DNA of 64,000 bases from contig NZ_PHHA01000005.1 in assembly GCF_002795425.1 (NCBI RefSeq), positions 1 through 64,000 of the forward strand, read 5' to 3'. The notes below the pieces were generated by a model. That model was given only the letters and a program-made list of their open reading frames with translations. It did not search any database and was not told the DNA's origin. Source of the DNA: Conservatibacter flavescens (lineage in GTDB: Bacteria; Pseudomonadota; Gammaproteobacteria; Enterobacterales; Pasteurellaceae). The position numbers were made by a program, and so were the translations under genes. Of this stretch, positions 7,941 to 18,405 are shown one piece after another (the stretch's first letter is position 1; each line of letters begins with the position of its first letter).

Positions 7941-10900
7941 TTAAGTTCCTACTGTTTGTTCTGTTGATGCATTTTGGATATTCACGTCTAAACGTTCAAT
8001 CGCAATTTTCACACCATGCTGTTTGAAAAGTTGATTAATTCGATAATTAATAAAATTAGTTGCTGGCACGCGATCATCAAGATCAGCCACATGCACTTGT
8101 AATTCATACTCCAACGCATTTTTGCCGAAAGCCAAGAAGTTTACATTAATTGCCTGATCTTGCAAGACCCTTGGCGCTTCTGCCGCTGCTTGATGGAGTA
8201 ATTTCGCCACCAAATCCAAATCTGTTCCATAGTCAATATTAACCGGAATCACCACACGAGTCATTGTATTATGTAATGTCCAGTTAATAAAACGATCTGT
8301 CACAAAGGCCTGATTTGGCAACACTACATCTTTGTTATCTGCATCAACCAATGTCGTCGAACGTAATCGGATTTGTGTCACCACTCCCGTATATTGTCCT
8401 ACGGTTACTTTATCGCCCACGCGCACTGGTCGATCAAATAATAAGATCAAACCTGAAATAAAACTACCAAATATCTCGCGAACCCCAAAACCAAGCCCCA
8501 CCGAAAGTGCGGTAAAAATCCACTGAATTTTTGTCCAAGATAACCCAAGATTAGAAAACGCCCAAATACTGCCGATTACAATGACAATATAACGCAAGAT
8601 AGCCGTTGTTGTATGAGCAATACCTCGTGAAAGCCGGGTACGAGAAAAAATTAAAACCTCTAAAATTCCATCTAAGTTACGAATTAACGCAAAGGTGATT
8701 AACAAGACAAAAAGCGTTCGCATTAAATTCAATAAAGTGATGGTTTCAATATGATTGCCTTCACCGCTCTCCCACAAGATAAAACCATCTAAATAATACG
8801 CAACGCTAATTAAATCAGACCAAATGAGATAAAAACAAACTAATAAAATAATCCACCCGACAAAATCGGCAATTTGAAATAATTGTCGGTTCACCGTAGA
8901 AATTTTAATGGCGTTCTTTTCTTCCAGTTCTAAATTATCTTTCGTTTTTTCATCACTATTTTCCTGCTGGCGAATTTGTTGACGTTTTTCTTGTAAACGA
9001 CGATAGGCCATACGGCGTGATGATACCGTAAAAATACGGTAAACCAATTGACGGGCAAAAAACCAAGCAATAACAAGTAGATAACTATTTAGCAAATGTT
9101 TAATAAGTACATTTGCCGTATAATAGTAGCCTAAAAAAATCAATACCATTAACGAAATCGGCACGATAACTAAAATCGCTCGTGATAATTTTAACCAACG
9201 AGTATTTGCCACTTCCCCAACCTCTTCCGCATCATGTTCATAACGCTTAATCGCCTTATTAAAGAGAGGAAAAATAACAAACTGACACATAACTAAAGCA
9301 ACAAGGCTCATGGCTTCGCCTAATACGTCATCAGAATAATCCACACTTTCAATATAAGAAAAACCAAACGCGACGACAAATAATACGTACATTGTGATAG
9401 ATTTTTTTATCGCATAACGGAAAGACTCATTACTTCTTGGTGACATACCAAAGTGTAAATAAGCAATACCATGAGGACGTAATAACGACAATACTGTTGC
9501 AAAGAATAACCAATGGGCTGATAAAATGAGCGATAAAATCCACAGTAATGACTTATTTGTAAAAACGATATTGCCTAAAAAAGACACAATACCAAAGAAG
9601 ATAAAAGTACTTGGCAACGCCAAAATCACCGTCCAAAATAATGCTTCCGGTGTATGCCAGTGACTATCTTTTTTCAAGGTGTTCACATTGGCCGCTAGCG
9701 TATTTAAGCGCTCTTTAATGGCTGATTTTTTCCATGTAATCACAAAATAGCTCAATAATAACGCTATCCCGATGGCGATAATGATCCCTAAATGCGCGGA
9801 AATTTGGCTTAAATCCACTGTTTTGGATAGTTCTGTCAACTCCCATAATGCCCGGTTAGGGAATTGTTTAAACCATTCCAAATCCATCACGCTATTACTC
9901 GGCACCCAAAAACTTTGTTGTTGGAGTTGTTGTTGCAGTGAGTCGCTAATCGACATGACTTGCTGTTGATAAAGTTCAATATTCACTGCCAAATTCAGCT
10001 GATTATTCAATGAATTAATCAAATCAGATAGGAGCTTATAACGATCTTGGAAAATCTTTTCTAGTTCTAACCGCTCTTTTTCACTCAATACCAAATTTTG
10101 TTCTTTTGCCAATGCCTCAATCGCACTTTTAGGTTCACTCAAACGGCTACGTACTTCGGTATAATTAAAAATTTGCACCCTTAAATCCGTAATAAACTTC
10201 GGTAAACCTTTGATGATCTGGTCTCTTGGCAAATCTTGGCGCTGTTTATTAATTACTCGCGACAGAATTAATGTGCCTTGCAATACATTAATTTGATTTT
10301 CAATATATTGTTGTGTTTGTTTCAAATTATCTAATACGGTTTTAATGTAAAGATTATTCTGCGACAGCTCATTCATTTGTTTTGTCTGCTGTAATAAATC
10401 TTCACTCAATCGGGTATTGATCGCAAGCTGAGATGCTATCGTTGGGTTACTCACATTTTGCTGCTCGGATTGTGTTGCTTGAGTAACCTGATCTTGCGAT
10501 GCTTGCAAATTTCGGTCATTAATGGCTTCGATTAATGCGACGATCTGCACCTGTAATGCCTGTTGCTGCGATGTTTTCTCTTCAACTTTTGCTTCATGCA
10601 ATGTGCGTAATTTATCATTTTCACGCAATAACGTTTGGTGATAGGCTTCTCTTAAGGCAATTAACGCTAATTCAGTTTTATAACGATTGCGTTGAATATC
10701 ATCACTCGCATTGACAAATAAACGCTCTAACTCTTGCGTACGCGTTAGATTTTCTTTTAATGTCGTTTGTACCCAGCTCACGACATTGCTTTGCCCGCCC
10801 CCTTGATTATTCAGCTCAATCAGTTCTTCTTGTACTTTTTCCAATTCAGCCTGTCGAGCATTTAAACGTGACTGCAATTCATTTAATGTTAAATCGGCAA

Positions 10901-11216
10901 AACTTTTCTCAAAGTTAGTTGCCATCTCTTCGCGATATTTCTCACTGTTTTTGTGACTAAGCTGCAAAGAGGTATTCGCCTCTGCCACCTCTTTATTTAA
11001 TGCTTCGTTTAAACGCTTTTGTTCATCAATTTTATGTAACAAACTCTGCGTTTCATCCAGTAAGCGAATTTCCGTTTTATCCGCTCCTGCATTTGTTGCA
11101 GCTTCAAGCTGCGAAGTAATCGCTGATAAATTAGGCAAATCTTGCAAACGATTATCTTCAGCATATGCCGACCAAATCATCAACCAAGAACAACAAAAAA
11201 TAAGCCACTTTTTCAT
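7941..11216 (-). CDS. Large MscS-family mechanosensitive channel (MscK/MscM type), copy 1
   Basis: 1091 residues, the size of E. coli MscK/MscM. A signal peptide ([19 protein letters not shown]) leads into a glutamine-rich, coiled-coil periplasmic domain of about 450 residues. Then come about ten membrane segments, the pore helix and MscS beta domain. [19 protein letters not shown] begins near residue 880, followed by DRPVRVGD and VVLPNQAFV. It should open under membrane tension and release osmolytes. It directly follows a second paralogue of nearly equal length. This copy has diverged more from the MscK pore consensus (VREIFGSF against LQEIFANF). Confidence 0.93.
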   Translation of the reverse strand: MKKWLIFCCSWLMIWSAYAEDNRLQDLPNLSAITSQLEAATNAGADKTEIRLLDETQSLLHKIDEQKRLNEALNKEVAEANTSLQLSHKNSEKYREEMATNFEKSFADLTLNELQSRLNARQAELEKVQEELIELNNQGGGQSNVVSWVQTTLKENLTRTQELERLFVNASDDIQRNRYKTELALIALREAYHQTLLRENDKLRTLHEAKVEEKTSQQQALQVQIVALIEAINDRNLQASQDQVTQATQSEQQNVSNPTIASQLAINTRLSEDLLQQTKQMNELSQNNLYIKTVLDNLKQTQQYIENQINVLQGTLILSRVINKQRQDLPRDQIIKGLPKFITDLRVQIFNYTEVRSRLSEPKSAIEALAKEQNLVLSEKERLELEKIFQDRYKLLSDLINSLNNQLNLAVNIELYQQQVMSISDSLQQQLQQQSFWVPSNSVMDLEWFKQFPNRALWELTELSKTVDLSQISAHLGIIIAIGIALLLSYFVITWKKSAIKERLNTLAANVNTLKKDSHWHTPEALFWTVILALPSTFIFFGIVSFLGNIVFTNKSLLWILSLILSAHWLFFATVLSLLRPHGIAYLHFGMSPRSNESFRYAIKKSITMYVLFVVAFGFSYIESVDYSDDVLGEAMSLVALVMCQFVIFPLFNKAIKRYEHDAEEVGEVANTRWLKLSRAILVIVPISLMVLIFLGYYYTANVLIKHLLNSYLLVIAWFFARQLVYRIFTVSSRRMAYRRLQEKRQQIRQQENSDEKTKDNLELEEKNAIKISTVNRQLFQIADFVGWIILLVCFYLIWSDLISVAYYLDGFILWESGEGNHIETITLLNLMRTLFVLLITFALIRNLDGILEVLIFSRTRLSRGIAHTTTAILRYIVIVIGSIWAFSNLGLSWTKIQWIFTALSVGLGFGVREIFGSFISGLILLFDRPVRVGDKVTVGQYTGVVTQIRLRSTTLVDADNKDVVLPNQAFVTDRFINWTLHNTMTRVVIPVNIDYGTDLDLVAKLLHQAAAEAPRVLQDQAINVNFLAFGKNALEYELQVHVADLDDRVPATNFINYRINQLFKQHGVKIAIERLDVNIQNASTEQTVGT

Positions 11217-11250
11217 TTCTTTTTCAATCCTAACTATCTAAAACGATGGG

Positions 11251-14200
11251 TTAATTATTTAATACCAACGGTTTTTCCACAACCTTAACTTCGTCACCTG
11301 TTGTTTGATTTTTGATAAACACATCAAGTTGATTAAAGGCTATGTCTATATTATTTTCATTAAATAATTGGTTAATCCGACGATTTAAAAAGTCTATCGT
11401 CACAGTACGATCACCAATTTGTCCCACATATACCCGCATTTCATGATCTAAGGTGCTATCACCAAAGTTTAAAAAATAAGCCTTTGGTGCGGGTTCTTTT
11501 AAAACTTTCTCTGATTCACTTGCCGCTTGCAGCAATAATTGTCTTGTCAATTCTAAATCAGAACCGTAAGCTACCCCAATTTTAATCACGATACGTGTTA
11601 CTGAATTGGACAACGCCCAGTTTGTTAAACGTTCCGTCACGAAAGCTTTATTTGGTACAATCACTTCTTTTCCATCAAAATCAACAAGGGTTGTCGCTCG
11701 CATACGAATTCGCGATACGGTTCCTGAATATTGTCCAATTGTAATCACATCACCAATTCGAGCAGGACGTTCAAACAAAATAATAATTCCTGACACAAAG
11801 TTAGCAAAAATTTCTTGTAAACCAAACCCTAATCCAACAGATAATGCCGCAAATAACCACTGTAACTTACTCCAAGAGACACCTAATGTCGAAAAAGCCA
11901 AAGCTGCGCCAATTGCAATGACAAAATATGAAGAAAGAGTGGTGATAGTATAAGGCGTACCTTGAGATAAAGTGAAACGTGAAAATATCGCCACCTCAAG
12001 GATCCCCGCAATATTGCGTACTATCGCGTAAGTTACCACTAAAATCACAATCGCTTTTAACAAATTGAGTAAGGTAATGGATTCTACGACCGTTCCCGAT
12101 TCCGTTGTGACATTTTGTTGCCACAAGGTGAAGCCATCAAGATAATTTGCAACGGTAATTAAATCCGCCCATACCCAAAACAGCATGATGCCTAATCCAA
12201 CCCATAGCACAAAATCCACCATGCTGAGCACTTGTGTCCTGACTTGAGTAATTTCTAATTCATCTTCTTCTAAACTGGCCAGTTCGCCCTGTCCTTCTTC
12301 TGTTTCCGCTTTAATTTGTGTTTGAGCGCGTTTTTCTTGTAAACGACGATACGCGAGACGGCGGGCAGAAACCGCAAATGCACGGTATACCACTTCACGT
12401 AACAATATCCAAGTGACAAGGACAAAATAAGAAGCCATTAAATGTTTAATTAAAGTCAACGCCGTATAATAATATCCCACAACAATCAGACTAATTAACA
12501 TCACCGGAGAGAGAATTAAAACAAGACGAGCAATCACAAATAAATACCGGCGCGAGTCCGTTTGTTTCATATGTGTATTGCTTTCATAGGTAGAAATCGC
12601 ATGTCTAAAACGAGGACCGACAATGAACAGAGAGATAATCAGTGCCGTCACTGTCACCACTTCTCCAATGGCATCATTAGTTACGCCAGTACTGTCTAAA
12701 TGTGTCAACACTGAGGTGTTAAGTAACAAAATAACTAACCAAATAGAACGTTTTAATACCTGACGAAACATTTCTGCACTTTGTTGCGAAAGTGCAAAAT
12801 GACGAAATGCTAAACCGTTCGGGCGTAATATGGCCAACATAAAGGCAAAAAACAACCAATATCCCGCCATTTGACAACACCACAACAACATCGGTGTAGG
12901 TGTCTCAAAAATGATATAAACAGCAAGCAATAACACCACCAAAAACAACATTGTACTTGGTAAGCATAAAATAAAGGTCCAAAAAATGCCGGCTGGCGTA
13001 TGCCACTGACTATCTGCACTTAATGTATTAATTTGTCCATCAATCAATTTAATCCGTCTTTTAATCTTCTCTTTTTGCGAATAAATGCCCGCAGACAATA
13101 TCAACAATAAAAGAATAAAACTGCCGACAAGTAAGACATGATCTTTCCAATTAAAGAAATTAATTAACTTATTTATTTCTTTTAATTGCCATGTGGCTGT
13201 TGGTAAAAAATTTTTTACCCAATCTACATCAATTGGCGCATTGCTTTTTACCCAAAAGCTCTGTTGTTGAAGCTTGTTATGTAAATCATCACTGATGGCA
13301 ATCACTTGTTGTTGGTTTAAGTCAATATTGATTGAAGCATTTAACTGATTATTTAGCACTCTAATTAAATTAGACACAATATCTAGACGTTCAGCCACAA
13401 TACTTTCTAGTTCAACTTTGTCTTGTGTATCAAGTATCAATTTATTCTCTGTCGCCAACGTCTGAATATAACGTTCACTATCCGTTAACTTATCGCGCAT
13501 TTCTGCTAAGTCGAATAATTTAACGCGCAAATCCGAAATACGTTTTGCTAACCCTTTCACCATTTCATCTTGTGGTAAGGCTTGTTTTTGTTTATTAATA
13601 ATGCGAGAAAGCGCGAGCGTGCCTTGTAATGCACTAATCTGTTCATCAATATTCCGTTGCGTTTGTTGCAAATTATCCAACATATTTTTAATACGCAGAT
13701 TATCTTGTGACAAGATATTCATCTGCGTTGTTTCTGCAACTAAGTCTTTGCTCAATGTCGCATTAATTTGTAACTCTGACAATACAATTGGGCTTGTATC
13801 TTTTGTAAAAGTTTCTTGCTGATTTTTAGCAACTTGCTCAACTTGTGCTTGTGAGGCTTGTAAATATTTTGCATTAATGGCTTCTTGTAAATTTGTGCTT
13901 TCTGCCTGTAACTGCTGTTGTTGCCAATTTTGCTCTTCTCGCTGCGCTTCATATACTTGAGTTAAAATATCATTAGAATATAACAGGCTTTGAGCATAGT
14001 TATTTTTTAAATCAATTAACACTAATTCCGTTTCTAATTTATTGCGTAACGGTTGATTGATTTCGCCTAAAAGTTGGCTATTGATTTCTTGTGTTCTTTG
14101 CGCTCCCGCCGTTAAAATACTTTGAGCCCGCTCCGGTACTGCATTTTGCGTAATGACTTGCGCATTAATTTTCGTTAATGCTGTCTGTATTTGCTGCAGT

Positions 14201-14583
14201 CGCTCAATAATTGCACTTTGTTCTACTTGCAATTGGTTCAACGATAATTTTTCTAAATCTGCTACAGATTTAACCGCACTTTTCTGCTTTGCCGCCACTA
14301 AGTTTTTTTTACTCGCCTCTAGTTCCGATGGTGCATTTTGAATCTCGGTTTCTAATTGCTGATTCTGTATTTTCTGTTTTTCAATCTCGGCCAATAAACT
14401 GAGATTTTGTTCTAAATCCTTAACCAAGACTTTTGTCTCAGAGCTTTCTGACGACGATTCTTGCGCTGCTTTAAGTTGTGCATTAAGCTCTTTTTCTGTA
14501 GGGAGCGCCAATACAAATTGACTTTGCAACAACAAGCCAATACTTATCAATAAATATGCAATATATTTTTTCGTTTTCATCAT
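11251..14583 (-). CDS. Large MscS-family mechanosensitive channel (MscK/MscM type), copy 2
   Basis: 1110 residues with the same architecture as its downstream neighbour: signal peptide ending VLALP, a coiled-coil periplasmic region to about residue 470, a multi-span membrane domain, and an MscS pore. [19 protein letters not shown] begins near residue 890 and IVPNKAFVTERL follows, very close to the E. coli MscK/MscM consensus. The start overlaps the menE stop by four bases (ATGA type), pointing to coupled translation. The two paralogues align over most of their length, so this is a tandem gene duplication. H. influenzae is known to carry a kefA-like gene at this place. Confidence 0.93.
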   Translation of the reverse strand: MMKTKKYIAYLLISIGLLLQSQFVLALPTEKELNAQLKAAQESSSESSETKVLVKDLEQNLSLLAEIEKQKIQNQQLETEIQNAPSELEASKKNLVAAKQKSAVKSVADLEKLSLNQLQVEQSAIIERLQQIQTALTKINAQVITQNAVPERAQSILTAGAQRTQEINSQLLGEINQPLRNKLETELVLIDLKNNYAQSLLYSNDILTQVYEAQREEQNWQQQQLQAESTNLQEAINAKYLQASQAQVEQVAKNQQETFTKDTSPIVLSELQINATLSKDLVAETTQMNILSQDNLRIKNMLDNLQQTQRNIDEQISALQGTLALSRIINKQKQALPQDEMVKGLAKRISDLRVKLFDLAEMRDKLTDSERYIQTLATENKLILDTQDKVELESIVAERLDIVSNLIRVLNNQLNASINIDLNQQQVIAISDDLHNKLQQQSFWVKSNAPIDVDWVKNFLPTATWQLKEINKLINFFNWKDHVLLVGSFILLLLILSAGIYSQKEKIKRRIKLIDGQINTLSADSQWHTPAGIFWTFILCLPSTMLFLVVLLLAVYIIFETPTPMLLWCCQMAGYWLFFAFMLAILRPNGLAFRHFALSQQSAEMFRQVLKRSIWLVILLLNTSVLTHLDSTGVTNDAIGEVVTVTALIISLFIVGPRFRHAISTYESNTHMKQTDSRRYLFVIARLVLILSPVMLISLIVVGYYYTALTLIKHLMASYFVLVTWILLREVVYRAFAVSARRLAYRRLQEKRAQTQIKAETEEGQGELASLEEDELEITQVRTQVLSMVDFVLWVGLGIMLFWVWADLITVANYLDGFTLWQQNVTTESGTVVESITLLNLLKAIVILVVTYAIVRNIAGILEVAIFSRFTLSQGTPYTITTLSSYFVIAIGAALAFSTLGVSWSKLQWLFAALSVGLGFGLQEIFANFVSGIIILFERPARIGDVITIGQYSGTVSRIRMRATTLVDFDGKEVIVPNKAFVTERLTNWALSNSVTRIVIKIGVAYGSDLELTRQLLLQAASESEKVLKEPAPKAYFLNFGDSTLDHEMRVYVGQIGDRTVTIDFLNRRINQLFNENNIDIAFNQLDVFIKNQTTGDEVKVVEKPLVLNN

Positions 14584-15941
14584 TCGTCTTTTCTTAATAA
14601 TTGTACTAATGCTTGTTTTAACATTACCCGTGATATTTTAATACCATGCTGAGCCTGTATTGGCAATGGATAATATGCGATGGGTTGTTTGAATTTTTCT
14701 ATTTTTTCTGCTATCCAACTACGTAATTCTGTCACCTGTGCCGTAGAAAAATCACCAGAAAATTGCACCATTGCCACAGGGCGTTGGCCAAACTCAACAT
14801 CATCAACAGGCAACACAAAAGCTTGTTTAACTGTTGGATACTGTTGTAATAGAGCTTCAATCTCTTCCGGTTGAATATTTTCTCCTCCCGAGATAAATTG
14901 ATTATCTAAGCGCCCAATAATCACTAATTCACCATTCACCCAGATTCCTTTATCTCTCGTTTGCAACCACCCTTCGGAGTTTGTAAAAGGTACAACCGCC
15001 CCATTTTGCCAATATCCTAAGCCTAAACCTGCGCCTTTTAACCAAATTTCCTCATCGACTAATCGTAATTCACGTCCTAATAATGGTTGCCCTACGCCAA
15101 CATGCTCATCACTTTTTTTCGCACAAACTGTAGACGCCATTTCCGTCATACCATATCCAGAATAACTTTGAATATTCAATTGACTGAGCTTTTGAGTTAA
15201 GGCAATGGGAATATGCGTGCCACCTAAAAGAATATGCTGAGTGCGCCAAGAAAGACATTGTTGCATTTCTATATAAGCGAACATTCGCTGTAATTGAGTG
15301 GGAACGAGAGAAACATGTGTGGCTTCTAACACCGACCCATAAAAATCCTCTCCAGGTAACATTAATATGCCATGACAAGATAACCAACGCCACAGGATAC
15401 CTTGCCCTGAAACATGAAATAACGGCAAAGATAATAACCATGTATCTTGCTCATTAAACGCCATTAATCTGCACACGCCCTGTGCATTATCTAGATGTGC
15501 TTTTATATTATGCACAACAGCTTTCGGATTGCCTGAAGATCCCGATGTTAATGTCAAGGTAAGAGAATGAAAAAGAGGACTACATGTTTTTCCCTCTCCT
15601 GTCGGCACCAAACCAGTTTCTTCATGAAATAAGAAAGCAATTTGGTTATCTTGACAAATGCGTTGAATTTTCTCAGGGGAAAAAGCGGGATTAATCCCTA
15701 ACACACGTCCTTGTAATTGCAGAACCGCCAAATAAGCTAACACGAATTCAAGGCTATTTTTCCCACACAAACCAACGCCAGTCCCCATGCCAACACCTTG
15801 TTGTCGAAATAATACAGCTCGCGCATTAATCTCTGCAGCAAGCGCTTGCCAAGACAAATTGCCCTGCGTTGACCGCAAGGCAATTTGATGTTGCAAGCTA
15901 GAATCTCGACCATATTGTTGCCAAAGAGAAGTTGTCATCAT
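14580..15941 (-). CDS. menE: o-Succinylbenzoate-CoA ligase
   Basis: 453 residues. Acyl-adenylate-forming (ANL) enzyme of menaquinone synthesis that activates o-succinylbenzoate with ATP and CoA. Visible motifs are the P-loop LTLTSGSSGNPKAVVHN (about residues 130-146), GYGMTEMAST (A5) and GRLDNQFISGGENIQPEEIE (A8, hinge), with a C-terminal lysine region GIKISR. It begins three bases after the seqA stop and overlaps the next gene by four bases. The H. influenzae menE lies in the same neighbourhood, which supports the specific name over a generic acyl-CoA ligase. Confidence 0.93.
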   Translation of the reverse strand: MMTTSLWQQYGRDSSLQHQIALRSTQGNLSWQALAAEINARAVLFRQQGVGMGTGVGLCGKNSLEFVLAYLAVLQLQGRVLGINPAFSPEKIQRICQDNQIAFLFHEETGLVPTGEGKTCSPLFHSLTLTLTSGSSGNPKAVVHNIKAHLDNAQGVCRLMAFNEQDTWLLSLPLFHVSGQGILWRWLSCHGILMLPGEDFYGSVLEATHVSLVPTQLQRMFAYIEMQQCLSWRTQHILLGGTHIPIALTQKLSQLNIQSYSGYGMTEMASTVCAKKSDEHVGVGQPLLGRELRLVDEEIWLKGAGLGLGYWQNGAVVPFTNSEGWLQTRDKGIWVNGELVIIGRLDNQFISGGENIQPEEIEALLQQYPTVKQAFVLPVDDVEFGQRPVAMVQFSGDFSTAQVTELRSWIAEKIEKFKQPIAYYPLPIQAQHGIKISRVMLKQALVQLLRKDE

Positions 15942-15944
15942 GAA

Positions 15945-16577
15945 TTAATTAGCAATAAAAAACGACCGCACTTCATCAATTAAATCTTGTGGCAAATGCA
16001 TGGATTGCATCGCGCCTTCCAACATCAACATCTTACGCCCACTATTGGTATTGGTAATCACCCAATATGGCGTATCAGGGATTTGTTTTGGTTTCGTATG
16101 ATTACCTGCGGCTAATAATGTCGCTTCATCTCGCGCAAAATAAACCCGCGTTCTGCCCTGTAAAGATTCTGTGGCTTGTGCAAAACTTTCTGGATTAGTG
16201 CGGTATAATACTTTTAACAATTCAAGAAAACGAACAACTGCCTTGCTCTCTTGTAAGAAATCTTCCGAAGCTAATAATTGGCGCACTTTCCCCACCACTT
16301 TTTCAATCGCTTCTTCTGGCTGTTTTTTCGTGATCACTTTGATAGGTTCTTCTTCCACTTGAGACGAACTCGCTACTTTTTCATTTTGTCCCGCTGTAGG
16401 AGCTGCTTCTTTAGGGGGAACCGCTGCCACTGGCGCCTCATCAGGTTGCCGAGATAACAGCGTAGAAGAAGACAAATTTAACAATCGGCGCAAAATATCT
16501 GAGGCACTTTCACCGATAGATTGTGTTTGGCTTGCAATATACTGATACAGCTCTTCATCAACTTCAATGATTTTCAT
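15945..16577 (-). CDS. seqA: SeqA, negative modulator of replication initiation
   Basis: Binds hemimethylated GATC to sequester oriC and track new DNA. Residues 1-35 (MKIIEVDEELYQYIASQTQ...) are the oligomerisation domain. The C-terminal half carries the DNA-binding domain with GRTRVYFA, TKPKQIPDTPYWVITNTN and GRKMLMLE. At 210 residues it is about 30 longer than the E. coli protein. The extra length is an A/P/E/K-rich linker at residues about 42-95. It heads a minus-strand run with menE and is divergent from ybfF. Confidence 0.96.
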   Translation of the reverse strand: MKIIEVDEELYQYIASQTQSIGESASDILRRLLNLSSSTLLSRQPDEAPVAAVPPKEAAPTAGQNEKVASSSQVEEEPIKVITKKQPEEAIEKVVGKVRQLLASEDFLQESKAVVRFLELLKVLYRTNPESFAQATESLQGRTRVYFARDEATLLAAGNHTKPKQIPDTPYWVITNTNSGRKMLMLEGAMQSMHLPQDLIDEVRSFFIAN

Positions 16578-16603
16578 TATTTCTTCCTCTTTTTATTCTC
16601 TGC

Positions 16604-16609
16604 TATAAT
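16604..16609 (+). promoter_or_regulatory. Candidate -10 element for ybfF
   Basis: TGCTATAAT, an extended -10, lies 49 bases before the ybfF ATG in the short divergent gap with seqA. The matching -35 (around 16581, TTCTTC) is weak. Confidence 0.4.
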
Positions 16610-16657
16610 GGGCATGTCCCTATTATAACTGCTTCCAAAACAATAGACTACGATAAA

Positions 16658-17434
16658 ATGAATTTATTAAATTATCAATTTACACCACCAGCCTTTCCAA
16701 GTTCATCACCAACATTGGTTTTTATTCATGGTTTATTCGGTGATATGAATAATCTTGGCGTAATCGCTCGCGCCTTTAGTGAAAACTACCCTATTTTACG
16801 TGTTGATTTACGCAATCACGGTGAGAGTTTTCATACCCCTGATATGAACTACTCCTTAATGGCTGACGATCTCTATCGTCTTATTCAGCATCTCAAGTTA
16901 AACAAGCTAATTCTTATTGGACACTCTATGGGGGGCAAAACAGCCATGACATTTGCCGCCCGTTATCCTGAATTAGTCGAAAAATTAATTGTGATTGATA
17001 TTGCTCCCGTATCTTATCAAGAAAAATGGCATACTCGCGTTTTCGAAGGGCTATTTGCCGTCAAACAAGCCGCGCCTGAAACACGACAACAAGCGAGACC
17101 TATTCTCGCGCAACATATTCAGGAAGAAAGCATTATCCAATTCATGCTCAAATCTTTTGACAATCAAACCACAGAAAAATTTCGCTTTAATGTGACCGCA
17201 CTTTTTCAAAACTATAATACATTGATGGATTGGCAATCGGTCTCCCCTTGCTTAGTGCCAACACTATTTATCAAAGGAGGCGATTCGCCTTACATTCTCC
17301 CGGAATATCGCACGACTATTTTAGCGCAATTCCCACACTCAACCGCCTTTACTATCAGTGGTTCTGGACACTGGGTGCATGCGGAAAAACCCACTCACGT
17401 TGTACGTGCCATTGAAAAATTTTTAGAAAAATAG
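16658..17434 (+). CDS. ybfF: Alpha/beta hydrolase esterase, YbfF family
   Basis: 258 residues. The nucleophile elbow GHSMGG places the catalytic serine at residue 90. FIHGLFGD near residue 22 supplies the oxyanion loop, and GSGHWVHAEKP near residue 238 supplies the catalytic histidine. E. coli YbfF hydrolyses acyl-CoA and ester substrates in vitro; its physiological substrate is not settled. The gene starts the plus-strand run ybfF-DUF455-ybfE-fldA-fur and ends eight bases before the next start. An uptake signal lies within it. Confidence 0.93.
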   Translation: MNLLNYQFTPPAFPSSSPTLVFIHGLFGDMNNLGVIARAFSENYPILRVDLRNHGESFHTPDMNYSLMADDLYRLIQHLKLNKLILIGHSMGGKTAMTFAARYPELVEKLIVIDIAPVSYQEKWHTRVFEGLFAVKQAAPETRQQARPILAQHIQEESIIQFMLKSFDNQTTEKFRFNVTALFQNYNTLMDWQSVSPCLVPTLFIKGGDSPYILPEYRTTILAQFPHSTAFTISGSGHWVHAEKPTHVVRAIEKFLEK

Positions 17435-17442
17435 AGGAAAAA

Positions 17443-18291
17443 ATGACCGCACTTTGGCAAGCCGTAACTGCTGCATTGGCAGAACAAAATCCTTATCAAA
17501 AAGTCATGCTTGTGCATCAACTCTACCATGAGTTACTTCCTAATGCCCAACTAGATGATGAACTTGATTTTCCCGATGTCTCTGCACAACAAGAAATAGC
17601 AGGTTTTCCAAACACACCACGCTTAGTTGCACCTAAAGACGTTCCAAAACGTTCATTTGCCACATCGGAAGGCTATGCAGCCACTTTTCATGCCATTGCC
17701 CATATTGAGTTTAACGCCATTAATCTCGGTTTAGATGCGGCTTGGCGTTTTGGTCGAAAAGCCCAACAAGAGTTAGGGGAAGGAAAACAATTTGTACAAG
17801 ACTGGCTGCGTGTTGCGGAAGAAGAAGCTACGCATTTTACCCTAGTCAATGATCACTTAAATACGCTCGGCTTTCAATATGGTGATTTTGAAGCCCATGC
17901 CGGGTTATGGGAAATGGCACAAGCTACGGCCCATGACATTTGGGAACGTATGGCCTTAGTCCCTCGCGTACTTGAAGCGAGAGGATTAGATGCCACCCCT
18001 GTATTGCAAGAAAAAATTGCACAACGCAAAGATTTTGATGGTGTACGTATTTTAGATATTATCTTACGTGATGAAATCGGCCACGTCTCTATTGGTAATC
18101 ACTGGTATCATGCCTTATCCACAAAACGGGGGCTTGATGCCATGCAATGTTTCGGGGAACTGTTACGCAAATACCGTATTGTCATCTTTAAAGGAGTGAT
18201 TAACACCGATGCGCGTATTCAAGCCGGTTTTACCCAGTTTGAATTAGACTGGATTAAAGAAATTGAAGACTCTTTAAAAATAAAGGCTTAG
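17443..18291 (+). CDS. DUF455 ferritin-like protein (MiaE-like di-iron fold)
   Basis: 282 residues. Three helix motifs with carboxylate and histidine ligands fit a ferritin-like di-iron centre: HIEFNAINLGLD (about residue 86), EEEATHF (about 126-132) and LRDEIGHVSIGNHW (about 207-220). DUF455 proteins are related to the tRNA hydroxylase MiaE and ferritins, but no reaction is established. The first codons ATGACCGCACTT contain an uptake signal. The ribosome binding site GAGGA lies in the eight-base gap after ybfF, so the two are probably cotranscribed. As I recall, H. influenzae has ybfF and ybfE adjacent without this gene, so it looks like an insertion or a retained extra. Confidence 0.85.
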   Translation: MTALWQAVTAALAEQNPYQKVMLVHQLYHELLPNAQLDDELDFPDVSAQQEIAGFPNTPRLVAPKDVPKRSFATSEGYAATFHAIAHIEFNAINLGLDAAWRFGRKAQQELGEGKQFVQDWLRVAEEEATHFTLVNDHLNTLGFQYGDFEAHAGLWEMAQATAHDIWERMALVPRVLEARGLDATPVLQEKIAQRKDFDGVRILDIILRDEIGHVSIGNHWYHALSTKRGLDAMQCFGELLRKYRIVIFKGVINTDARIQAGFTQFELDWIKEIEDSLKIKA

Positions 18292-18339
18292 GGTTTGTTG
18301 CGCTTTGTTTATTTTCATTTTTCTTTATTTGTGCTATAG

Positions 18340-18388
18340 TGCGCCCAAATCTAAAGTGGCTTCTCATTCGCATTGAGCCACCTCATTT
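18340..18388 (+). promoter_or_regulatory. Candidate promoter and 5' UTR hairpin before ybfE
   Basis: TGCTATAGT is an extended -10 at about 18333-18341. It is followed by a hairpin with arms GTGGCT and AGCCAC (about 18357-18382) around a 14-base loop, between DUF455 and ybfE. No run of T follows, so I do not call it a terminator. I saw no LexA box (CTGT-N8-ACAG). Confidence 0.35.
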
Positions 18389-18405
18389 ATTTCAGTGGTT
18401 AAACG

